Source: Pelotalea chapellei (GTDB lineage Bacteria > Desulfobacterota > Desulfuromonadia > Geobacterales > Pseudopelobacteraceae). Taken from it: 64,000 bases of DNA. The DNA is taken from NCBI RefSeq assembly GCF_018531195.1, contig NZ_JAHDYS010000008.1:62001-126000 (forward strand), read 5' to 3'. Below are positions 43,341 to 52,100 of the stretch, one piece after another; position 1 is the first letter of the stretch; every line of letters begins with the position of its first letter. Below the pieces are notes generated by a model. It worked only from the letters and a program-made list of their open reading frames with translations, did not search any database and was not told where the DNA came from. The position numbers were made by a program, and so were the translations under genes.

Positions 43341-43589
43341 ATGAAACTCACCAAGAAAATCCTTGATTACGAGTATCAGGAAGTGCTGGATACGAAGACA
43401 CGGGAGCTGATTCGTGTCGCTTGTGCCATTGCTGTTGGCTGTCCAACCTGAATGAAGAAGCACTTCGCGGTCGCGAAGGAGGCAGGGGCAACCATGGAAG
43501 AGCTTCGTGAAAGCATTGCATACGGAATCATTGCACCATCCGGCAGGGCCAAGAACTTTGCCCTGAACATGATGGACGAGCTGGAATAA
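43341..43589 (+). CDS. Selenocysteine-type AhpD-like (carboxymuconolactone decarboxylase family) protein
   Basis: Reading from the ATG at 43341, just behind a GGAGGT (43331-43336), the frame meets TGA at 43449-43451 and continues to a TAA at 43587-43589. Taking TGA as selenocysteine gives 82 residues with the motif C34-P-T-U37-M-K-K-H41. The AhpD/carboxymuconolactone decarboxylase family has C-x-x-C-x-x-x-H at this place, the redox and proton-relay site, so Sec exactly replaces the second Cys. The part after the TGA (FAVAKEAGATMEELRESIAY) is also family-like. A SECIS-like hairpin follows the TGA. AhpD-like selenoproteins are known from bacterial selenoproteome surveys. Likely role: thiol- or peroxide-linked redox chemistry in the cytoplasm; substrate unknown. 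Confidence 0.85.
43463..43478 (+). promoter_or_regulatory. SECIS-like hairpin in the AhpD-like gene
   Basis: CTTCGC (43463-43468) and GCGAAG (43473-43478) form a six-base-pair stem closing a GGTC loop. The stem starts 11 bases and the loop 17 bases after the in-frame TGA, within the spacing expected for bacterial SECIS elements, and the loop shares the GGUC of the E. coli fdhF element that SelB recognises. Confidence 0.7.
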
Positions 43590-43601
43590 CCGGTCTCAGC
43601 T

Positions 43602-44375
43602 TTATTTCTGGATGATCTGGCTGAGGACATCATCAATTTTAAATGCATCCACCGTGGTATTAAAGCAAGGACCAAAAGGTCGGTTGTTGAGGATGCCAAT
43701 CACAGGCAGGGGATAGCAGTCTTTGATGCCTGAGGTGAGATCTCGTTCGCAGGCAACAGCCAGAACGAGCTTGGGGCGTTTTTCCACGATTACTTTGCGG
43801 GCAAGCGTTCCGCCGGTGGCAACAGAGATATCAATATTGTACTTACGTCCAATATCCACCAGTCCCTTGATGTCGCAGCGCCCGCACTGAATGCATTTGT
43901 GAATATCGCCGGTTACCTTGATCTCGCAATCAAAGAGTTGGATACAATGGGGCAGCAGCACCAGCACTCGGTCCGGTTTGACTTTCTGGCGCTGTGAAAT
44001 GACCAGGCTGTTGTTCATGGCTATGAACGATTGGCGGATACTGTCCTTGTCGATGCCGAGCCCACGCCCCACCAGTTCAATCACCGGTAGCAGGAACTTG
44101 ATCACCACCAGTCGCATGAAACGGGTGAAAAAGATATCCTTGCCCAGGGCTGTAGTTAAAACAAGCAGACCGGTTCCGAAAATAGCCACACCCGAGAGCG
44201 CAGCCACAACAATACCTACAATGTTGGGCAGATTGGGATGAATATTCTGCAGTCCGCGGTTCGGCACCCACCAGACCAGGAAAATCAATCCAACGAGAAC
44301 AAGGCAGGTGAGACCCATCAGGGAGATGAATAGCCGCTTCCGGGGTGGGGAGGTTACATCGCTGGAAAGTGTCAC
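43602..44375 (-). CDS. DUF116 membrane protein with cysteine cluster
   Basis: The 257-residue protein has two N-terminal membrane helices (about 15-35 and 50-72), then a cytoplasmic DUF116 domain. It contains VLLPHCIQLFDCEIK near 141 and a CIQCGRCDIKGL segment near 162 that could bind a metal or iron-sulfur cluster, with VACERDLTSGIKD near 208. The biochemical function of DUF116 is not known. Its start overlaps the fmt stop in an ATGA, so it belongs to the def-fmt operon. Confidence 0.88.
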   Translation of the reverse strand: MTLSSDVTSPPRKRLFISLMGLTCLVLVGLIFLVWWVPNRGLQNIHPNLPNIVGIVVAALSGVAIFGTGLLVLTTALGKDIFFTRFMRLVVIKFLLPVIELVGRGLGIDKDSIRQSFIAMNNSLVISQRQKVKPDRVLVLLPHCIQLFDCEIKVTGDIHKCIQCGRCDIKGLVDIGRKYNIDISVATGGTLARKVIVEKRPKLVLAVACERDLTSGIKDCYPLPVIGILNNRPFGPCFNTTVDAFKIDDVLSQIIQK

Positions 44376-45325
44376 GATATGTGGGTCTCCGGGTTGCTGG
44401 TGAGCAGCATGCCTTCCAGGCCTGGAAAACCTGCCAGAAAACTCGCAGCATCAAGCCGTTTTTTACCCGCCAATTGCAGCTCTTCAATCACCAGACTTCC
44501 CGATAAACAGGCGATTTCAAGACCCTCACGGGATGCACGCAGTACTGAACCAGGCAGGCCCGTACCTTGGGCGACTCGTGTCCGGAATATCTTGAGTGGC
44601 TGGCCTTGTAGAAAGGTATAAGCACCGGGCCAGACTACCATGCCACGTACCTGATTATGGATGGCCCGTGCATCGCGGTACCAGTTGATCAGGCCATCCT
44701 CCTTCTTGAGCAGTGGAGCATAGCAGGTTTGTTTGTCGTCCTGTTGTTCCGGTGTCAGTCGTCCCGCTTTGAGTCCATCCACAGTTTCAGCCAGCAGTTC
44801 TGCCCCCATGGTTGCCATGCGATCATGAAGAGAAATGATGTTCTCATTTTCGTCAATAATGGTGGCCCGTTTAAGCAACATGGGACCTGTATCCAACCCC
44901 GGGTCCATCAGCATGGTGGTGACGCCGGTTTCGGCTTCGCCATTGATGATGCACCAGTTAAGCGGTGCTGCTCCTCGGTAGCGGGGCAGCAGCGAGGCAT
45001 GAACGTTTACGCATCCCTGTGGAGGTATGTCCAGCAGCACCTTGGGAAGAATCTGACCAAAGGCAATGACGACAATCAGGTCTGGTTGCAAGTCACGAAT
45101 AACCTCAATGAAAGCGGGATCGCGTACTTTCAACGGTTGGTAAACCGGAATGTCATGCTGAAGAGCGATTTCTTTGACCGGTGGTGGCATCAGTTTCTGA
45201 CCACGCCCCTTGGGCCGATCAGGCTGGGTTATCACTGCTATTGGTTTTTCACCACGGTTGATCAGGGTCTGAAGTGTAGGGCAGGCGAAATCAGGTGTGC
45301 CCATGAAGATTATGCGCCAGCTCAT
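44372..45325 (-). CDS. fmt: Methionyl-tRNA formyltransferase
   Basis: Fmt formylates initiator Met-tRNA with 10-formyl-tetrahydrofolate. The 317-residue product starts with the Rossmann-like IIFMGTPDFACPTLQTL (5-21), has NVHASLLPRYRGAAPLNWCI near 107 with the catalytic Asn-His, and the MLMDPGLDTGPML loop near 137. The C-terminal tRNA-binding barrel follows after about 205. It overlaps def by four bases. Confidence 0.96.
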   Translation of the reverse strand: MSWRIIFMGTPDFACPTLQTLINRGEKPIAVITQPDRPKGRGQKLMPPPVKEIALQHDIPVYQPLKVRDPAFIEVIRDLQPDLIVVIAFGQILPKVLLDIPPQGCVNVHASLLPRYRGAAPLNWCIINGEAETGVTTMLMDPGLDTGPMLLKRATIIDENENIISLHDRMATMGAELLAETVDGLKAGRLTPEQQDDKQTCYAPLLKKEDGLINWYRDARAIHNQVRGMVVWPGAYTFLQGQPLKIFRTRVAQGTGLPGSVLRASREGLEIACLSGSLVIEELQLAGKKRLDAASFLAGFPGLEGMLLTSNPETHIS

Positions 45326-45837
45326 CGTTTCCCCTCTGAAGTTTCGGACATCCGGCGCATTTTACGCTGGAAAAGATCGCGCTTGAGCGGCGAAAGGTGG
45401 TCGACGAAGAGTACCCCATCAAGGTGGTCGATTTCATGTTGAAAGGCAATGGCAAGCAGATCTTCTGCTTTCCAGGTTGTTTCATTGCCCTCTAGATCTA
45501 GCCCCTTTACAATCACGCGTGCATGCCGGCGGACGTTGGCAGCGTACTCGGGAACCGAAAGGCACCCCTCTTCCTCGTAAGTTTCTCCTTCTGAATGGAC
45601 GATTACCGGATTGATTGCTACAATCAGCTCTCTCGGCTCATCCCTGCCGGATACGTCAATAACGATCAAACGCTGGTGCACCCCAATCTGAGGGGCGGCC
45701 AGTCCTACGCCGGGAGCATCGTACATGGTTTCAGCCATATCCATGGCCAGAGCTCGAACAGCGTCGGTTATAATGGTCACCTGAGCCGATTTTTTCTTCA
45801 GTTCAGGATTTGGAAAAGTAAGAATGGGGCGTATCAT
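45322..45837 (-). CDS. def: Peptide deformylase
   Basis: Def removes the formyl group from nascent proteins. The 171-residue product has all three motifs: GVGLAAPQIG near 43-52, EEGCLSVPE near 88-96 with the metal-binding Cys, and FQHEIDHLDGVLF near 128-140 with two metal His and the catalytic Glu. I prefer the ATG at 45837, six bases behind AAGGA, over an ATG two codons earlier. It is the first gene of a def-fmt-DUF116 unit. Confidence 0.96.
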   Translation of the reverse strand: MIRPILTFPNPELKKKSAQVTIITDAVRALAMDMAETMYDAPGVGLAAPQIGVHQRLIVIDVSGRDEPRELIVAINPVIVHSEGETYEEEGCLSVPEYAANVRRHARVIVKGLDLEGNETTWKAEDLLAIAFQHEIDHLDGVLFVDHLSPLKRDLFQRKMRRMSETSEGKR

Positions 45838-45922
45838 AGGCATTCCTTACACTTGTTTTTCATAATTACCTACTATATTGGTTTAGAAACGAAAAATCAA
45901 TTTACATCTTCAGGAGGATCTC

Positions 45923-46141
45923 GTGACCGAGCCTGTCATCATAATCAGCGGAGCAGCACCGATATGTGGATCAAAGGACAAAAAAAGACCCCCTAAAGAG
46001 GCTTTGAAAAAGGCCACAACACATGTTCACTCAGATGAGGCAGGGGATGACAGCGTTGATATTTCAGAAGAGGCACGTGACTGCGCCTCGGGTAGGAAAC
46101 GAAGGAATATCCTTGAATATCTGAATGAAGAAATTAACTGA
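45923..46141 (+). CDS. Small hydrophilic hypothetical protein (72 aa)
   Basis: The frame starts with GTG eight bases behind an AGGAGGA site. The 72-residue product has no signal or membrane helix. It opens with a short hydrophobic stretch (MTEPVIIISGAAP) and then is highly charged: a lysine-rich section (18-32) followed by an acidic one (38-52). No family was recognised. Its last eight bases overlap the convergent HDOD gene. Confidence 0.6.
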   Translation: MTEPVIIISGAAPICGSKDKKRPPKEALKKATTHVHSDEAGDDSVDISEEARDCASGRKRRNILEYLNEEIN

Positions 46142-46982
46142 AAACCCCTCTATCCAGCTCATAGGCTGCAGCGAAAGTTTTCAATAGATCTGAAAGCGTT
46201 TTTTCATCCAGATTGAGAAGACGAGCCGGGGTCGTTGTATGCAACACGAGTGATTCATCCGGTTCGCGTACTCCAATGCCGCATTTGTGGCAGAAAAGAT
46301 TCGACAAACCTACCACGCAGGTCAGCTTTATCTGATAGGGGTCCTCATCTTCATCAAACCTGAAGTGATGATGCTCTGCCACTGCTTTCATCAACATGAT
46401 TGGAAAATTCCACTTTTTTATCACCATTGCGCCGACGTCTGCGTGATTGTACTGGTAGACCTGCTGCTCTGCTTCCAGAAATGATACATCATTGTTATAG
46501 CAAATTTGCATAATAGTCTGGAATTGTCTGTTGTCCATCGTATCCATCACGATCTTGCCAATGTCATGGAACAGGCCACCAAGAAAGGCTTCTTCTTCAT
46601 GGATCAGTCTGGTCTTGCCGGCGATGATGCGGGCCGCCAGTCCAGCCCCGAAAGAATGCTCCCAGAGCATCTGTTCCGTCAGCCCGTAAGGTTTATAAAC
46701 TTGCTTAACAGAAGCGGCAATTACCAGGCTTTTGAGGGTGTTGTAGCCAAGCATCATGATTGCGTGAGAAAGGGTCTGGATCTGACGCTGACAGCCATAG
46801 AAGGAAGAGTTGGAGATTTTTAGTACTCGGGCTGCCACGGCAGGGTCGGATGCTACTACTTTCGCCAGTTCCTCAGCAGAAGCTCCTTCCTGCTCGATAA
46901 GTTGAAGTACTTTGGTGGCGACCACCGGTATTGTTGGTAGGTCGCCTGTATTCATAATGAGATCTTCGAGTTCAAGGTTCAT
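46134..46982 (-). CDS. HDOD-domain signalling protein
   Basis: The 282-residue protein is a single HDOD domain, a metal-less relative of HD phosphohydrolases used in signal transduction. It shows the hallmark start LPTIPVVATKVLQLIEQEGAS near 15-35, ISNSSFYGCQRQIQTLSHAIMMLG near 60 and the FLGGLFHDIGKIVM segment near 134, where the HD pair is retained. The ATG at 46982 lies six bases behind AAGGAG; an upstream start is open but unsupported. Partner unknown. Such proteins are frequent in Geobacterales. Confidence 0.9.
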   Translation of the reverse strand: MNLELEDLIMNTGDLPTIPVVATKVLQLIEQEGASAEELAKVVASDPAVAARVLKISNSSFYGCQRQIQTLSHAIMMLGYNTLKSLVIAASVKQVYKPYGLTEQMLWEHSFGAGLAARIIAGKTRLIHEEEAFLGGLFHDIGKIVMDTMDNRQFQTIMQICYNNDVSFLEAEQQVYQYNHADVGAMVIKKWNFPIMLMKAVAEHHHFRFDEDEDPYQIKLTCVVGLSNLFCHKCGIGVREPDESLVLHTTTPARLLNLDEKTLSDLLKTFAAAYELDRGVFS

Positions 46983-47148
46983 GTTCTGCTCCTTACATAT
47001 CCGGAAGAACGGCTGCAATAGGTTTGATAAGAAGCATCATTTTATTACTTGTAATCCCAAAAAATCAAGATATTAGCCGATTTAATTGAAATTTTTACCA
47101 TTCAGTTGTATACTTCTCGCCCATTACTTTACCTGTGTGAGGAGTCCT

Positions 47149-49044
47149 ATGACGCTTTTTCGTTTATATTCCATATTGCTGGGCACAACTTTGCTTCTGT
47201 GTGGCTTCAGCTGGGGGCTTGGCAACGACTCCTGTACAAAAGCCCAAGAGCTGTCCAGTAAGCTCGAAAGTTTGCATGAAGAATCAGAAATTCGCCTGGC
47301 TGAAGCTCAAATCCTGTCACTCTGTCCCGATGGAGCTGCAGCACATTTTGTGTCCGCCCTTCAATTGGAGAGGGTGGGCAACATAGATGGTGCTATTGGC
47401 GAATATCGCAAGTGCCTTCAGCAGCAACGGTCATTCCCCGAAGCAAGTGGTAATCTGGGTCTTCTCTATGCGCAGAAAGGAATGAATGATGAGGCTATGG
47501 TCGAGCTGTCGCGAGGTTTGTCTGCAAACTCCAACCCCAGATATCATAAGGCGATGGGGCGAATTCTGGCAGAGCAGAAAGTATATCCACTGGCAATTCA
47601 TCATCTTTCTGAGGCAGGTCGCGAATTAAGCCGTGATACCGGTATAGGCATGAGTCTTGCCGATATCTATACAGCGACCGGAAAAACGGATAAAGCGTTG
47701 GAAGAATATCGCCGGGTTCTGGTAATAGATCCGAATCATGAGCAGGCTCATATTCGGCAGGCTGCTCTTCTGCTGGACCGAAACGAGACGGATAAGGCCC
47801 TTGAGGAGCTTAAACAGGCCGAACTCGTGAATCCTCAGAACCGAGATGTTCATTTGATGATGGCAGTTATTTATGAAAAGAAGGGTGATACCAAGCAGGC
47901 TGATTACCGCTATCTCCTCGGCGGTAAACCCAAAAAAGATCAACCTCAGGTCGTACCGGCTGCTGTCAAACTGTCTGATGCGGCTGTGACGACGGATGCA
48001 GATAGCACCGCGACCGTGCTTCAGGCTGCTCTGAAAGATTCGCCGGAGAAGGCGGTAGAAATTTATGAAAAACTGGGCAATGCCTATCGCCTGGCAGGTA
48101 AAGATGCAGAAGCCATTGCCGCCTATAGGGAGGCAGCTCATCGCAATAGCACGAGCAGTGACGTTTATCTGAATCTTGGTATACTCTATGAGAAAGAGGA
48201 TAAGCTGGATGAAGCAGTGGTGGCGTATAAACAGGCGATCAACGCCAAGCCTTCCAATGCTGATGCACGTTTGCGCCTGGCAAATATTCGTGATGCACGC
48301 GGTTTTTACCAGGAAGCTGTTGAGCAATATGTTGAATTCCTCAAGCTCAAACCGGATAGTCCTGACATTCAACTCAAGTTGGCCCGGATATTTGCCCGCA
48401 ATAAAGAGCTGAACCTGGCAATTGATGCATATAAAGCCGTATTGAAGCAGCTGCCCGATAATTTGGAGGCAAACCGCGAACTGGCCCCCTTATATCGGGC
48501 CAAAGGCATGAATGATAAGGCGATTGAGCATTACAAGAGGGCACTTGCTCAACAGAAGGATGACGTTGAAACACGTACTGCCCTGGTTGCAATCTATGTA
48601 AAGAATAAACAATACGATGAAATTACAGAGCTTCTCAAGGGGGCGGTGGAATTATTCCCGGAAGATGCCAATAACCATTATAAGCTGGGGCTGATTTATG
48701 AATTCAAAAAAGATTATGAAAGCGCCATAGCCAGTTATAAAAAAGCTGCCGAATTAAAGCCTGACCATGCTCGCTCCTTGAATGCCCTTGGCCGACTGTA
48801 CATGAAAACGGGCCGGATCACCGAGGCCAAGGAAGTTCTTGAAGCTGCCAAAACCGCAGATCCCAATCTTGAAGAGACAGCTATTCTGCTCAACAACATC
48901 CGGGATGAATTCAGTCCTGAGCCCAAAAAAATCAGCAAAAAGCTCAAAACACGCTCAGGTAAAAAAACTAAAAAAGGCAAGGCATCGAAGAGCTCGAAAT
49001 CCAAAAAACCACAAAAAAAGGGGACTGCCAAATCCAAGAAGTAG
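47149..49044 (+). CDS. Exported TPR-repeat protein with lysine-rich tail
   Basis: From the ATG at 47149, eight bases behind GAGGAGT, the 631-residue protein has a signal peptide (about 1-25), then two blocks of tetratricopeptide repeats (about 55-265 and 290-590) with typical units such as AIAAYREAAHRN and LGRLYMKTGRITEAKEVLE. The last 40 or so residues are a repetitive Lys/Ser run (KKISKKLKTRSGKKTKKGKA and onward). TPRs bind proteins; the basic tail may bind an acidic polymer. It likely acts in the periplasm or at the cell surface. No closer function can be given. Confidence 0.87.
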   Translation: MTLFRLYSILLGTTLLLCGFSWGLGNDSCTKAQELSSKLESLHEESEIRLAEAQILSLCPDGAAAHFVSALQLERVGNIDGAIGEYRKCLQQQRSFPEASGNLGLLYAQKGMNDEAMVELSRGLSANSNPRYHKAMGRILAEQKVYPLAIHHLSEAGRELSRDTGIGMSLADIYTATGKTDKALEEYRRVLVIDPNHEQAHIRQAALLLDRNETDKALEELKQAELVNPQNRDVHLMMAVIYEKKGDTKQADYRYLLGGKPKKDQPQVVPAAVKLSDAAVTTDADSTATVLQAALKDSPEKAVEIYEKLGNAYRLAGKDAEAIAAYREAAHRNSTSSDVYLNLGILYEKEDKLDEAVVAYKQAINAKPSNADARLRLANIRDARGFYQEAVEQYVEFLKLKPDSPDIQLKLARIFARNKELNLAIDAYKAVLKQLPDNLEANRELAPLYRAKGMNDKAIEHYKRALAQQKDDVETRTALVAIYVKNKQYDEITELLKGAVELFPEDANNHYKLGLIYEFKKDYESAIASYKKAAELKPDHARSLNALGRLYMKTGRITEAKEVLEAAKTADPNLEETAILLNNIRDEFSPEPKKISKKLKTRSGKKTKKGKASKSSKSKKPQKKGTAKSKK

Positions 49045-49118
49045 TGGTGTGCCGGTCTGAACGATACGTAGCCCCTTCCGATGTTCGCATTACCCACATC
49101 CATACAGCGGAGAACACC

Positions 49119-52100
49119 ATGACAGAACAGCCCGGTACCACAGCGTACTTTCCCCACGTCATCCAGATATCCGCACAATATTGGCGCTCCCTCGATCTGG
49201 GAGCGCTTTCGCGTTTGATCGCCGAACGAAACATTCCTCCAATCATCTTTTATCGCCAAATGGCTCTCAAGTTGAACCGATTGCAGCCGGACAGTGCCAC
49301 ACCAGTCCACGCAGGCCACCTCAACCTCTATGCAACACTGCAGACTGTACAGCGATTTATTATTGATGTGCTGGCTGAGCAGGAGTTGCCTGACGTACTG
49401 CTGGATGCGCTGCAACGTAGCAGCTCAGAGCATGCATTTCCCGAGGTGGCAACGAATTTTGTTGAGCTGTATCCGCCTCAGGCTGTGTTGAATGGCTCAA
49501 TGGGAGCTGGAGAATGGCTTGCTGCTGATACACAACAAGTTATTAAAAAACGGATGCTGTTGCGTGAAATACTGCTCCTGAGGATGGCTTCTGGTAATCC
49601 CGCAATAGATAGCTTTCGTGCCATTCTGGATGACAAACAGCTGAGTCTTGCTTCTCCAGCTTATGCACATCTTGTTGATGGTGTGACCGGTTCATTGGCT
49701 AAAGGACCTTTTATCACTGGTCTTAATATGACTCTGGCAGATGCTCTCCAGGCACCGGTAAAGGCATCGCCCGATTCGCTTTCCGGCCAAGTAGGGTATA
49801 TTCGTGAACAATGGCAGGAGCTGCTTCCTCCCGAACTGCTGAAAGAAGTAACCACTGCTTTTGACATACTTCTTGAAGAAGAGCGTTCGCGTGGTTGGGG
49901 AGGCGAACCTGGCCCTCCGCCGGTGTTGGAGTTTAACAGAAGTGGCAAGGGCGGCGCAGGAGAGCATGGCGGCGGCGCCAATGAGGGTCATGGCGGCGGG
50001 CATGCTGGCAGCTCGGTTTTCGGTGGCTACGACTATCCTGAATACGAATATTTTTCCGTTGATGCCGATTGGATGTCCAATGTGGTTTTGATGGCGAAGA
50101 TGGTTTATGTCTGGCTTGATCAGCTTAGCAAACAGCACGGATATCCGATCACACGGCTGGATCAGATACCTGATTGTGAATTGAATAGGCTTGCTGAGGC
50201 TGGATTCACCGGGCTTTGGCTGATTGGAATCTGGGAACGTTCTGCTGCTTCTCAAAGGATAAAACAGCTCTGCGGAAATCCTGATGCGATTGCCTCTGCC
50301 TATTCGCTTTATGATTATGAGATTGCTGCTGACTTGGGAGGTTGGGAGGCATTAGGCAATCTTCGGGAACGAGCTGCTCATCGCGGCATCCGTCTGGCCA
50401 GCGACATGGTTCCAAACCACACCGGCATTTATTCTCGCTGGGTAATTCAGCACCCCGATTGGTTTGTGCAGACAGATTATCCTCCTTTCCCCACCTATCA
50501 ATTCAATGGCGAAGATCTCTCCCATTCGGGGGAAATGTGTATTCAGGTGGAAGACGGATACTGGACAAAAACTGATGCCGCGGTTGTATTTCGCATGATT
50601 GAACGAAATACCGGTCGTGTACGTTATATCTATCATGGAAACGACGGTACCAGCATTCCATGGAATGACACCGCTCAGCTCAACTATCTGATTCCTGAAG
50701 TACGTGAAGCTGTCATCCAGACTATTCTTCATGTGGCCAGAAATTTTCCGATCATTCGATTTGATGCAGCCATGACATTGGCCAAAAAACATTATCAGCG
50801 CCTTTGGTTTCCTATTCGAGGTCTTGGTGGAGGTATTCCTTCCCGTGCCGAACATAGTATGACGCGCGAAGAGTTTGATACTGTATTCCCGGTTGAGTTC
50901 TGGCGCGAAGTTGTTGACCGTGTGGCGGTTGAGGCCCCCGGAACTCTGCTTCTGGCCGAGGCTTTCTGGATGATGGAAGGCTATTTTGTCAGAACTCTTG
51001 GCATGCACAGGGTCTACAACAGCGCTTTCATGAATATGCTTAAGATGGAGGAGAATCACAAGTACCGCCAGACAATTAAAAATGTTCTTGAGTTCAATCC
51101 GGAAGTGCTCAAGAGGTTTGTTAATTTCATGAATAATCCTGATGAAAAGACCGCCGTGGAACAATTCGGTACTCAGGGGAAATATTTTGGTGCCTGTATG
51201 ATGATGGTCACCATGCCCGGCCTCCCCATGTTTGGCCACGGTCAGATTGAGGGACTGCATGAAAAATATGGCATGGAATATAAGCGCGCCTATTGGGACG
51301 AACCGGTTGATCAAGGGCTGGTTCGGGGCCATGAGATGTGGATTTTCCCACTTCTTAGGCATCGTGGGCTTTTTTCAGGTTCAGAAAATTTCTCTTTGTA
51401 TGATTTTTATGCAGGCGATCATGTTGATGAGAATGTATTTGCCTATAGTAACCGTGTGGGTGACCATCGGGCTCTCATCCTCTATCATAACAGGTACGCC
51501 ACTACAGCAGGCTGGATAAGGAAATCAACATCTTTTGCTGTAAAAGGTACGAATGGCGATATGGAATTGCGTCATACGACACTTGCCAAAGCCCTGGGAG
51601 TTACTGCCGGAGATGATTTGTACCTTGCCTTTCGGGACATTTACAGCGGCCTCGAATATCTGCGCAATGGAACAGAACTGAGCCAAAAAGGCCTTTATGC
51701 GGAGCTCGGAGAATATGAATTTTCTGTATTTCTTGACTTCAGGGAAATTCAGGATGATGCCGATTGTACTTGGAAATTGTTATGTGAAACACTCAACGGA
51801 AGCGGCGTGGAAAGCCTGGAAGAGGCGCGGCTCCAGGTGCAGTTCAACGATCTGAACCAAGCATTCAACACTGTTCTTGAATGTATTCCTGCTGAATCCG
51901 GTAAAGCGCAGGTAGGTGTTGTCATTGGAGATGCAGCTGCGTTGGACAAAGCTGCCGCTGACTTTTTCGACCTGTTGGAGAGACAGGGAGAGGTGATTGC
52001 CACAACGCCTCCTCTTCCGTCACAACCGCTGCTTCTTGTCGCTGCCGCGCTCGCTCCAGCCAGAAAACCACTCAAGGGCACCGATCTGCAACCTCTTCTG

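Noticed and set aside
43449-43451. The TGA in the AhpD-like frame as an inactivating stop (pseudogene) or sequencing error
   Set aside because: The frame after it is intact and family-like, the TGA sits exactly at the catalytic Cys position, and a SECIS-like hairpin follows. A random stop would not be expected to meet all three.
50352-51362. 336-codon minus-strand frame opposite the GH13 gene
   Set aside because: It is antisense to the catalytic barrel and carries no recognisable motif.
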